NCBI GenBank assembly: GCA_024638585.1
Contig: JAHEKA010000140.1
Coordinates: 1-6,261, forward strand
DNA from: Rhodospirillales bacterium
GTDB lineage: Bacteria; Pseudomonadota; Alphaproteobacteria; SMXQ01
DNA: 6,261 nt
Direction of reading: 5' to 3'
A program made the translations under genes and the position numbers. Shown one piece after another: positions 1 to 6,261 of the stretch. The notes under the pieces are model-generated. The model was not told the origin of the DNA, ran no database searches, and saw only the letters and a program-made list of their open reading frames with translations. Numbering within the stretch: the stretch's first letter is position 1; the number at the start of each line of letters is the position of its first letter.

Positions 1-101
1 CGCCATCCACAGGCGTGTCCACGAAGCCTCCGGGCAAACCCTGATGTTGAACGAGGGTCACGATCCGCGCTTCGTGTGCTGCCGGCGGCCCGAGGTGATG
101 A
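1..101 (+). other. Unresolved 5' region of pmbA/tldE with a broken reading frame
   Basis: No single frame gives a sensible protein start here. The pmbA frame downstream is closed by TGA at 99-101. In the frame beginning at base 2, positions 89-112 read PEVMTGGT, which resembles the piece expected just before LTHSQRLGKTEG of TldE, but that continuation lies in a different frame. Bases 82-93 read AAGG in the pmbA frame, reminiscent of an AAGA-type segment near the TldE N-terminus. I infer two or more small insertions or deletions in the first 110 bases, from real decay or from sequence error near a contig end. No promoter or ribosome binding site can be assigned. Confidence 0.4.
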
Positions 102-1349
102 CCGGCGGCACTCACCCACAGCCAACGCCTCGGCAAGACCGAGGGGATCGAACGGGCGGAATCGGCGGATCTCGGCCTCAGGGTCCTGATCGGCAAACGC
201 CAGGCAGTGGCCTCTTCCACCGATCTCGGGGCCGATGCCCTCGAACGCCTGGCCGGCCAGGCCGTCGACATGGCGGCAAGCGCCCCTGAAGATCCCTGGT
301 GCGGATTGGCCGAGGCGGAGGAGGTGGTCGCCGATCCCCCGCGATTGGAAACCGCCGATCCTTTTGAACCCAGCCCCGCCGACCTGGAATCAGCAGCCGC
401 GGCCGCCGAGGACGCGGCCCGGGCGGTCGACGGCGTCACAAATTCCGAGGGCGCGGAAGCGAGTTGGTCGCGCACCTCCATCGCAATGGTGGCCAGCAAC
501 GGCTTTTCCGGCTGCTACGTGACCACCCGTCACGGTGTCGCCGCGTCGGTGCTGGCAGGTGATGGCATGGGAATGGAGCGGGACTACGATTTTTCCTCCG
601 CCGTGTTTCACGATGACCTCGAAGACCCCGCCGCGGTGGGCCGAAGCGCGGGCGAACGCGCCGTGGGCCGGCTCAATCCGCGCAAGGTGGAAACCAGCCA
701 GGTACCCGTTGTGTTCGACAACCGGGTTTCGGGCAGCCTGTTGCGGGCGCTTGCCGGTGCTGTTTCAGGCCCTGCGGTGGCCCGGGGCACCAGCTTCCTG
801 AAAGACGCCAAGGGCGAGAAGATCCTCACCGCGGGACTCAATGTTATCGACGACCCGCTCCGTCCTCGCGGCTTGCGCACCAAACCGTTCGACGGCGAGG
901 GCCTAGCCACCTGCCGAAAGCCCCTGGTGGAAGACGGCGTGCTGGAGAGCTGGATCCTCGATTGTGCCTCGGCCCGCCAGCTCAAGCTGCGCTCCACCGC
1001 CAATGCGTCCCGGGGCACGTCCGGCCCGCCGTCACCGGCGCCCACCAATCTCTACATGGAGGCCGGCGCGACCACGCGTGCGGACCTGATCGCAGGAGTC
1101 GACCGGGGTTTGCTGATCACCGAGATGATGGGAATGGGGGTCAACGCGGTGACCGGCGATTATTCCCGGGGCGCGGCGGGCTTCTGGATCGAAGACGGAG
1201 AGATTGCCTATCCGGTCAGCGAGGTGACGGTGGCCGGCAACCTGAAGGACATGTTCCTGAGGCTCACGCCGGCCGATGACCTGGTCTTCCGCACCGGAAC
1301 CGACGCGCCCAGCCTGCGTATCGACGGTATGACGGTGGCTGGAAAGTAG
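102..1349 (+). CDS. pmbA: TldE/PmbA family protein, metalloprotease partner subunit (5' end missing or frameshifted)
   Basis: Family knowledge: TldE (PmbA) pairs with TldD, which carries the zinc site, to form a cytoplasmic peptidase that trims modified peptides such as microcin B17 and helps degrade CcdA. TldE itself lacks metal ligands. What is seen: the open frame gives about 415 residues against about 450 in E. coli PmbA. Recognisable blocks are GKTEGIERAESADLGLR (132-182), the ASSTDL segment (210-227), a MERDYDF segment near 570, an LNPRK motif near 670, and the strongly conserved GDYSRGAAGFW...VAGNLKDM block (1155-1253), followed by a normal C-terminus ending in VAGK. The only ATG/GTG/TTG near the 5' end in frame is GTG at 207, but family similarity clearly extends upstream to about 111, so 207 is an internal valine and not the true start. 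I therefore begin at the first codon after the in-frame TGA at 99-101. About 45-55 N-terminal residues are not readable. The gene is on the same strand as msbA, 52 bases away. The family call is secure; whether the gene is intact is not. Confidence 0.9.
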   Translation, partial: PAALTHSQRLGKTEGIERAESADLGLRVLIGKRQAVASSTDLGADALERLAGQAVDMAASAPEDPWCGLAEAEEVVADPPRLETADPFEPSPADLESAAAAAEDAARAVDGVTNSEGAEASWSRTSIAMVASNGFSGCYVTTRHGVAASVLAGDGMGMERDYDFSSAVFHDDLEDPAAVGRSAGERAVGRLNPRKVETSQVPVVFDNRVSGSLLRALAGAVSGPAVARGTSFLKDAKGEKILTAGLNVIDDPLRPRGLRTKPFDGEGLATCRKPLVEDGVLESWILDCASARQLKLRSTANASRGTSGPPSPAPTNLYMEAGATTRADLIAGVDRGLLITEMMGMGVNAVTGDYSRGAAGFWIEDGEIAYPVSEVTVAGNLKDMFLRLTPADDLVFRTGTDAPSLRIDGMTVAGK

Positions 1350-1387
1350 TCAAATCCTGGCTCTTTCCTGAGGATTCCGGCTCCTGT

Positions 1388-1394
1388 AAGGTGG
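1388..1394 (+). promoter_or_regulatory. Ribosome binding site of msbA
   Basis: AAGGTGG lies 7 bases before the ATG at 1402 and is a good partial match to the anti-Shine-Dalgarno sequence. It is the clearest such site in the window and supports ATG 1402 as the start. The 52-base gap between pmbA and msbA also holds a 6-bp inverted repeat (AATCCT 1353-1358, AGGATT 1371-1376) with a 12-base loop and no T-tract, so I see no terminator. No convincing -35/-10 pair is visible, which is compatible with transcription continuing from pmbA. Confidence 0.55.
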
Positions 1395-1401
1395 CGCCAG
1401 C

Positions 1402-3246
1402 ATGAGCGTGACCAAATCGAGTACCAAAGGCAGCGGCGCCGAACCGTCGGAAGGCGCCGCCCTGGACCAGGGGCACGAGCAATCCCTGAAATTGCTTGGC
1501 CGACTGTGGCGGGATCACGGCCGCCGGTACCTCGGCCGGCTCTTGCTCGCCGTCGTCTGCATGATCATCGTCGCGGCCACCACCGGGGCGATAGCCTATG
1601 TGATGAAGTTCGTGGCCGACGATATCTTCGTCAGGCGAGACCAAACGGTCCTGATCCCCATTTCCGCCGCCATATTCCTGATCTTCTTGATCAAGGGGTT
1701 GGCGACTTTTGCCCAATCAATCCTGATGAATTACGCGGGCCAGCGGGTCGTCGCGGATATCCAGCGGCGCCTGTTCGACCACCTGATGGGGGCGGATCTC
1801 GCTTTCTTCCAGGCCAACCACACCGGCCAACTGATCTCGCGCATGACCAACGACGTCAATCGCCTGCGCGGGACGGTCTCAAGCGTCCTGGTGGGCATCG
1901 GCAAGGATTCGCTGACGATGATCGTTCTGGTCGTCATCATGTTCGAGCGCGACTGGTTGTTGGCCTTGTTCGCCTCACTCGTGTTTCCCCTGGCCAGCTT
2001 CCCGATCACTTGGATCGGCCGCAAGGTGCGCCGGGTCACGTCGCAAACCCAGGCCGAATGGGGCAACCTGACGACCCTGCTGGACGAAACCTTCGCCGGA
2101 GTCCGCCACGTCAAAGCCTATGGCGCGGAGAATTACGAAAGCCGCCGTGCCGCGGGGACGGTGCGGCGCATTTTCCGGCTCAACGTCAAGTGGGGCATGG
2201 TGCGGGCCAGCGTCCATCCCATCATGGGTTTCCTGACCGGCATGGCGGTTCTCTTCGTCATCCTCTACGGCGGCTGGCAGGTGACCCAGGGCAACCGCAC
2301 CGCCGGCGACCTGATGTCCTTCATCACCGCACTGCTGCTCGCCTATGAGCCCCTGAAAAGGCTTGCCGCCCTGAATGCCAACCTCCAGGACGGCTTGGCC
2401 GCGACACAGCGCCTATATACCGTGCTCGATGCAGCACCCTCGATCGTTGACCGGGACGGCGCGCAAGATCTCGAGATGGGGCGCGGAAATGTCGAATTTC
2501 GCGACGTGACCTTCTCCTACAAGGAGGACCAGCCGGCGGTGAACGGGGTCGATCTGATGATCCCGGCAGGCAAGACCGTCGCCCTGGTCGGCCCCTCCGG
2601 GGCGGGCAAGTCGACCCTTCTCAACCTCATACCGCGCTTCTTCGACGTCGATAGCGGCACGGTCCTGATCAACGGCATCGACGTGCGCGACGTCACCTTG
2701 AAATCGTTGCGGCACAACATCGCCCTGGTCTCCCAGGAGGTCTGCCTGTTCAACGACACGATTGCGGCCAATATCGCCTACGGCAGTCCTGAGGCCACGG
2801 AGGAGGAAATCAAGCATGCCGCCGAAGCGGCAGCCGCGGCCGAATTCATCGAGGCCCTGCCCGACGGCTATGACACGGTCCTGGGCGAACGCGGGCTCAC
2901 CCTTTCGGGAGGTCAGCGCCAGCGCGTCGCCATCGCCCGGGCGATGCTCAAGAATGCTCCGGTCCTATTGTTCGACGAGGCGACCTCATCTCTCGATTCG
3001 GAATCCGAACGCCAGGTTCAGGCCGGACTGGAAAGGCTGATGGAAGGGCGGACCACCTTGATGATCGCGCATCGGCTCTCCACCATCACCCGCGCCGACA
3101 GCATCTGCTACATGGAGGATGGCCGCATCCTGGAGACCGGCACCCATAGTGAATTGCTCGCCCGGGACGGTGGATATGCGCGGCTGTATCACATGCAATA
3201 TGAAAACAGCGCCCCCCTTGCGGCCGAGGCCCAAGCGGGCGAATAA
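1402..3246 (+). CDS. msbA: Lipid A export ABC transporter, fused permease/ATPase (MsbA type)
   Basis: Inner-membrane half-transporter, expected to act as a homodimer that flips lipid A-core from the cytoplasmic to the periplasmic leaflet using ATP. The 614 residues are close to the family's roughly 580-620. The N-terminal 40 residues are a polar extension. Hydrophobic segments at about 47-68, 83-105, 169-180, 184-203, 274-292 and 303-320 fit the six-helix type I exporter fold. The ATPase half is complete: A-loop Tyr373, Walker A GPSGAGKST (397-405, Lys403), Q-loop Gln445, signature LSGGQ (501-505), Walker B ending LLFDE with Asp525-Glu526, and H-loop His557. All catalytic residues are present, so it should be active. 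The ABC exporter fold alone does not fix the substrate; the MsbA assignment rests on being directly followed by kdtA and lpxK, a classical LPS grouping. Another lipid or drug exporter of the same family is the main alternative. The start is supported by AAGGTGG 7 bases upstream. Confidence 0.9.
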   Translation: MSVTKSSTKGSGAEPSEGAALDQGHEQSLKLLGRLWRDHGRRYLGRLLLAVVCMIIVAATTGAIAYVMKFVADDIFVRRDQTVLIPISAAIFLIFLIKGLATFAQSILMNYAGQRVVADIQRRLFDHLMGADLAFFQANHTGQLISRMTNDVNRLRGTVSSVLVGIGKDSLTMIVLVVIMFERDWLLALFASLVFPLASFPITWIGRKVRRVTSQTQAEWGNLTTLLDETFAGVRHVKAYGAENYESRRAAGTVRRIFRLNVKWGMVRASVHPIMGFLTGMAVLFVILYGGWQVTQGNRTAGDLMSFITALLLAYEPLKRLAALNANLQDGLAATQRLYTVLDAAPSIVDRDGAQDLEMGRGNVEFRDVTFSYKEDQPAVNGVDLMIPAGKTVALVGPSGAGKSTLLNLIPRFFDVDSGTVLINGIDVRDVTLKSLRHNIALVSQEVCLFNDTIAANIAYGSPEATEEEIKHAAEAAAAAEFIEALPDGYDTVLGERGLTLSGGQRQRVAIARAMLKNAPVLLFDEATSSLDSESERQVQAGLERLMEGRTTLMIAHRLSTITRADSICYMEDGRILETGTHSELLARDGGYARLYHMQYENSAPLAAEAQAGE

Positions 3247-3252
3247 TGGGCG

Positions 3253-4614
3253 ATGAACGAGGCCGAAAGATCAAGACGCAATCGTGGAGCGCTCGGCGCG
3301 ACCTATGCCGTGCTCACCACCATAGCTCGGCCGTTAATCGAACTGACGCTTGCCCGGCGCCGATCGCTCGGGCGGGAGGACCCCAACCGCATCGGCGAAC
3401 GCAAGGGCCGGCCCGGCAAGCCCCGGCCCAAGGGCGCTCTGCTATGGATCCACGCCGCGAGTATCGGTGAAGCGCTTTCTGTCAAGCGCCTGATCGATCA
3501 CTTGTTGGACCGTTACCCGGCCCTGCATATCCTGGTGACCACGGGCACCGTGACCTCGGCACAAATCCTATCGGACCAACTCCCCGAACGGGCCTGCCAT
3601 CAATTCGTACCGGTCGACCGGCCCGCCTGGGTGCGGCGTTTCCTAGATCACTGGCGGCCCGATGCGGCCTTCTGGGTGGAATCGGAGATCTGGCCCAACC
3701 TGGTCTTTGAAACCCAGTCCCGGGGCATCCCCATGGTGCTGGTCAACGCGCGCATGTCGCCCCGTTCCTTTGCCCGCTGGAAAAAAATGCCGGGGCCGAT
3801 CGCGCGGTTGCTCAAAGGGTTCTGCCTGGTAATGGCCCAGAACGAAGGCGAGGCGGACCGGCTTCGGGCGCTGGGCGCGGATCCTGTGACGGCGCCGGGC
3901 AACCTGAAATTCGCCGCGGGCCCCTTGCCCGCAGACCGCGAGGCGCTCGACGCCCTCACCGATGCCTTGGGGCCGCGGCCGGTCTGGTTGGCGGCATCGA
4001 CCCATCCTGGGGAAGAGGAGATCGCCGCCTACGCCCATCAGCGGTTGATTGGCACTTGGCCGGACATTCTGACCGTGATCGTGCCGCGCCATCCGGCCCG
4101 CAGTGAGGACATCGCCGCCAAACTCCGCGCCCTGGGCCTAACCGTGGCGCGGCGCTCCCAGGGGACCCTTCCCGGGGCCGGGACAGATATTTACATCGCC
4201 GATACGCTCGGCGAGCTCGGCCTGTTTTACCGCCTGGCCCCGGTCGCTTTTGTCGGCGGCTCGCTGATTCCTCATGGCGGGCAGAACGTGCTGGAACCGG
4301 CACGGCTCGACTGCGCCATCATCCACGGGCCGCATATGGAGAATTTCCGGGTGATTGCCCAGGAAATGTCGGGCAAGGGTGCCTCTGTCGAGGTGGCGGA
4401 CGCGGAAGAACTGATCAAAGCGGTCTCCCGGTTGCTGGGGGACGAGACGGTGCGCGCCCAGGTCGCTGCGACCGCCGACACCGTCGCCCGGCAGCGGGCG
4501 GAAGTCCTGAACACGGTGGTCACTCAGCTTGAGCCCGTGTTGGCCGGCATCGCCGCCAGGGGACCTGAAACAGCGGCCCCGACGGTCGGCGGCAGCGCCG
4601 ATGCGCGCCCCTGA
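3253..4614 (+). CDS. waaA: 3-deoxy-D-manno-octulosonic acid (Kdo) transferase, GT30 family
   Basis: Also called kdtA. Transfers Kdo from CMP-Kdo to lipid IVA on the cytoplasmic face of the inner membrane, the first step of inner-core LPS assembly. The 453 residues are slightly longer than the roughly 425 of E. coli. A hydrophobic, partly amphipathic N-terminal segment (about 16-34) fits the membrane anchor. The N-terminal Rossmann domain carries HAASIGE (67-73; Glu73 lies where the family has its proposed catalytic base), WVESEIWPN (141-149) and NARMSPRSF followed by WKK. The C-terminal donor domain carries AASTHPGEEE (247-256), VPRHPAR (277-283) and HGGQNVLEPA (341-350). All signature motifs are intact. 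The C-terminal 25 or so residues are low-complexity and overlap the next gene. The start ATG is 6 bases after the msbA stop with no strong Shine-Dalgarno sequence, so translational coupling to msbA is likely. Whether it adds one, two or more Kdo residues cannot be told from sequence. Confidence 0.95.
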   Translation: MNEAERSRRNRGALGATYAVLTTIARPLIELTLARRRSLGREDPNRIGERKGRPGKPRPKGALLWIHAASIGEALSVKRLIDHLLDRYPALHILVTTGTVTSAQILSDQLPERACHQFVPVDRPAWVRRFLDHWRPDAAFWVESEIWPNLVFETQSRGIPMVLVNARMSPRSFARWKKMPGPIARLLKGFCLVMAQNEGEADRLRALGADPVTAPGNLKFAAGPLPADREALDALTDALGPRPVWLAASTHPGEEEIAAYAHQRLIGTWPDILTVIVPRHPARSEDIAAKLRALGLTVARRSQGTLPGAGTDIYIADTLGELGLFYRLAPVAFVGGSLIPHGGQNVLEPARLDCAIIHGPHMENFRVIAQEMSGKGASVEVADAEELIKAVSRLLGDETVRAQVAATADTVARQRAEVLNTVVTQLEPVLAGIAARGPETAAPTVGGSADARP

Positions 4615-5626
4615 ATTCTGGACCACCGGCGCCGGGCCCTGGCCCGCGCTGCTTTCTCCGCTGGGGTGCCTTTATGCCGCGGGGGGAGGACTTGAGCGCC
4701 GCCTGGCGCGACCCCTGCGTGCCCCGGTCCCCGTCATATGCGTCGGCAACCTGACCGCCGGCGGGACCGGCAAGACGCCGATCGCTCTGGCGCTGGCCCT
4801 GCGTCTCACGGATATGGGGCGAAACCCGGGTTTCCTAAGCCGCGGCTATGGCGGAAAGGCGGCGGGGCCGCTGCGCGTCGATCCCGCCTCTCACACGGCC
4901 GACCAGGTCGGGGATGAGCCTCTACTGCTGGCGGCCCGGTGCCCCACATGGGTCGCAAGAGATCGGCGCGCCGCGATCGGTCCCGTGGTGGCGGCCGGGA
5001 TCGATACCGTGATCCTGGACGACGGCTACCAGGACCCGGCACTGGCCAAGGACCTCGCCCTGGTGGTGGTGGACGGCGCGACCGGGTTCGGCAACGGTCG
5101 GGTGATCCCGGCCGGACCTTTGCGCGAAACCGTGGCCGGCGGCCTGGCCCGGGCAGATGCCGTGATCGTCATGGGCGAGGACCGCGCCCATGCGCACGAA
5201 CGGGTGTCCCTGGCGCACCCCGATCTCCCCGTGATCGATGCCCGCCTCGAGCCGGACGAGGCGGCGCGAATGCTCGCGGGCCACAGGGTCTATGCCTTCG
5301 CCGGTATTGGCAGGCCGGAGAAATTTGAAGCGACACTCACTGAAATCGGCGCCGACCTCCAGGATTTCATCCCGTTTCCCGACCACCATCGCTATTCGGC
5401 GGATGATCTTTTCACCTTATTGGGCGCGGCGGCGGCCGCCGATGCCTTACCCGTCACCACCGCGAAGGACTGGGTCCGCCTGCCCCAGGAGGCGCGGGAG
5501 AAGGTGACAATGGTCGGAGTGGACGCGGTGTTCGCAGACGCGGACGCGCTCGATGGCCTGCTCAGCGGGGTGGTTTCGCCGATGCCGGCATCGGCGGCAC
5601 CAGCAGCGCCGGATCGAGACGCGTGA
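4601..5626 (+). CDS. lpxK: Tetraacyldisaccharide 4'-kinase (lipid A 4'-kinase)
   Basis: Phosphorylates the 4' position of the lipid A disaccharide 1-phosphate to make lipid IVA, at the cytoplasmic face of the inner membrane. The protein has 341 residues, close to the usual 320-350. I chose ATG 4601 (MRAPEFW) because the family begins with a short segment of that type; an in-frame ATG at 4529 would add 24 residues unlike the family and lie deep inside kdtA. Motifs: VGNLTAGGTGKTP with the P-loop (48-60, Lys58), SRGYGG soon after, ILDDGYQD (138-145) at the family's DDGxQH site, VIPAGPLRE, FPDHHRY (259-265) containing the conserved active-site His region, and TTAKDWVRL (from 286). The DDGxQ motif ends in Asp here, whereas E. 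coli-type enzymes have His. The start overlaps kdtA by 14 bases in another frame, typical of coupled translation. The last 16 or so residues (Ala/Pro rich) look like an added tail lying over the convergent M23 gene. Confidence 0.95.
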   Translation: MRAPEFWTTGAGPWPALLSPLGCLYAAGGGLERRLARPLRAPVPVICVGNLTAGGTGKTPIALALALRLTDMGRNPGFLSRGYGGKAAGPLRVDPASHTADQVGDEPLLLAARCPTWVARDRRAAIGPVVAAGIDTVILDDGYQDPALAKDLALVVVDGATGFGNGRVIPAGPLRETVAGGLARADAVIVMGEDRAHAHERVSLAHPDLPVIDARLEPDEAARMLAGHRVYAFAGIGRPEKFEATLTEIGADLQDFIPFPDHHRYSADDLFTLLGAAAAADALPVTTAKDWVRLPQEAREKVTMVGVDAVFADADALDGLLSGVVSPMPASAAPAAPDRDA

Positions 5627-6261
5627 GGAACAGGTTCACGCGCCAATCGAGATGCGCGCCGGTCGACCGGCCGGTGGACCCGACGGTGCCGATCACCGCA
5701 CCCTTGGCGACCGGCTGGCCCGGTTTCACGGTGACGCGCGCAAGGTGAGAATAGACCGAGTTCAGCCCGAAGCCGTGATCGACCAACACCGTACCGCCGG
5801 TGTAATACATGTCCGGAGACGCGACCCGCACCACCCCGGCGGCGGCGGCACGGACCGGGGTGCCTTTGGGCGCCGCGATATCGATCCCGAAATGGGGGCG
5901 GCGCGGCTTGCCGTTGAGGATGCGCTGGCTGCCATAGACGCCGGAAATCCGGCCTTCCACCGGCCAGATGAATCCGGAATCGAAGAACGGCTCCGGCGTG
6001 TCCGCAAGGCGCGCGCCGCGGATCAGCTTGATATCGGCCCGGATGCGCGCCAGCACCTCCTTGGGCGGCGTCACCATGCGCGGCGGCAGGCCGTCGATGC
6101 GCTGGATGCGATAGCGCCGTTTCTTGATCGTGAGGCGCCGGCTGACGTGCGCGCCTTTGTGGCTGACGCGAAGCACCGCCTCCGGCTTGGCATCGCGCCC
6201 GAAACCGATGAGAAACCGCCCATCCGCGCGCTGCTTGACGCGCTTGCCGCCAAGGGTGATG
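5562..6261 (-). CDS. M23 family peptidase (LytM-like envelope protein), 5' end beyond the window
   Basis: About 232 residues are visible and the frame stays open to the right edge, so the N-terminus, including any signal peptide, is outside. A GTG at 6176 is internal: the frame upstream reads on as GGKRVKQ...DGRFLIGFGRD, which fits the family. Order of parts: a beta-rich N-terminal region ending in YRIQRIDGLPP, a helical stretch (PPKEVLARIRADIKLIR), then the LytM/M23 domain from FIWPVEGRISGVYGSQR. Metal-site motif HFGID is present (His 5892-5894, Asp 5880-5882), as is YSHL and the VKPGQPVAKGAVIGTVGSTG run. The usual terminal HxH is HLD (His 5652-5654, Asp 5646-5648), so one metal ligand is changed; it may still bind zinc, or be a non-catalytic regulator. 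Such proteins act in the periplasm on peptidoglycan or as amidase activators. It converges on lpxK with a 65-base 3' overlap. Confidence 0.88.
   Translation of the reverse strand, partial: ITLGGKRVKQRADGRFLIGFGRDAKPEAVLRVSHKGAHVSRRLTIKKRRYRIQRIDGLPPRMVTPPKEVLARIRADIKLIRGARLADTPEPFFDSGFIWPVEGRISGVYGSQRILNGKPRRPHFGIDIAAPKGTPVRAAAAGVVRVASPDMYYTGGTVLVDHGFGLNSVYSHLARVTVKPGQPVAKGAVIGTVGSTGRSTGAHLDWRVNLFLTRLDPALLVPPMPASAKPPR
5577..5596. repeat. 20-base perfect palindrome in the lpxK/M23 overlap
   Basis: CGCCGATGCCGGCATCGGCG is identical to its own reverse complement. It can fold as an 8-bp GC-rich stem with a CCGG loop in either transcript. It lies inside the coding region of both convergent genes. 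No T-run follows it in either direction (GCACCAG on the plus strand, AAACCA on the minus strand), so it does not meet the pattern of an intrinsic terminator, though a GC-rich hairpin at a convergent junction could still slow polymerase or stabilise 3' ends. That role is inference. Confidence 0.6.

Noticed and set aside
1..80. Possible divergent minus-strand gene start reading LVQHQGLPGGFVDTPVDG toward the left edge
   Set aside because: Open on the minus strand with a GTG start candidate, and the words look protein-like, but it is too short and I recognise no family. More flanking sequence is needed to judge.
608..1048. 146-codon minus-strand frame inside pmbA, with similar long antisense frames inside msbA, kdtA and lpxK
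   Set aside because: Products are Arg/Pro/Gly rich with no recognisable motif; such frames are expected opposite GC-rich genes.
1353..1376. Inverted repeat AATCCT/AGGATT between pmbA and msbA as a terminator
   Set aside because: Only six base pairs with a 12-base loop and no following T-run; it could equally be chance.
3246..3470. ATG overlapping the msbA stop (TAATG) and opening a 74-codon frame
   Set aside because: It is out of frame with kdtA, and its product is a basic, low-complexity shadow of the kdtA start. KdtA family similarity begins in the ATG 3253 frame.
4529..4600. Upstream ATG extending lpxK by 24 residues
   Set aside because: The extra residues (Pro/Arg rich) are unlike LpxK N-termini and lie antiphase in kdtA; MRAPEFW at 4601 fits the family start.
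5562..6176. GTG at 6176 as the start of the M23 protein
   Set aside because: The frame continues upstream to the window edge with family-like sequence (DGRFLIGFGRD), so the GTG codes for an internal valine.

Overview
The window is GC-rich, compact DNA, most likely from an alphaproteobacterium, possibly Rhodospirillales-like. That placement rests on my recognition of the protein styles: TldE with a GKTEGIERAESADLGLR block, the KdtA and LpxK sequences, and an M23 peptidase with an IQRIDGLPP linker. No database search was possible. There are five protein-coding genes and no RNA gene, mobile element, CRISPR array or clear intrinsic terminator. About 98% of the window is coding.

Layout. Positions 1-101 cannot be read as one clean frame and probably hold the damaged or mis-sequenced 5' end of pmbA/tldE, which is readable from 102 to 1349 (+). 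After 52 bases comes msbA (1402-3246, +), a full-length lipid-flippase type ABC transporter. Six bases later is kdtA/waaA (3253-4614, +), the Kdo transferase. lpxK (4601-5626, +), the lipid A 4'-kinase, overlaps the end of kdtA by 14 bases. On the opposite strand an M23-family peptidase (5562-6261, -) runs off the right edge, and its 3' end overlaps the 3' end of lpxK by 65 bases.

How the genes work together. LpxK phosphorylates the tetraacyl disaccharide to lipid IVA, KdtA adds Kdo on the cytoplasmic face, and MsbA flips the core-lipid A across the inner membrane. The tight spacing suggests one co-translated lipopolysaccharide (LPS) unit. TldE (partner of the TldD protease) sits upstream on the same strand and may share its transcript. 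The M23 protein is an envelope protein in its own convergent unit.

I found no new biological system; this is mostly ordinary envelope-biogenesis DNA. The points worth a second look are the broken 5' end of pmbA, a 20-base perfect palindrome inside the lpxK/M23 tail-to-tail overlap that makes both proteins encode PMPASA, and an HLD in place of the usual HxH motif in the M23 protein.
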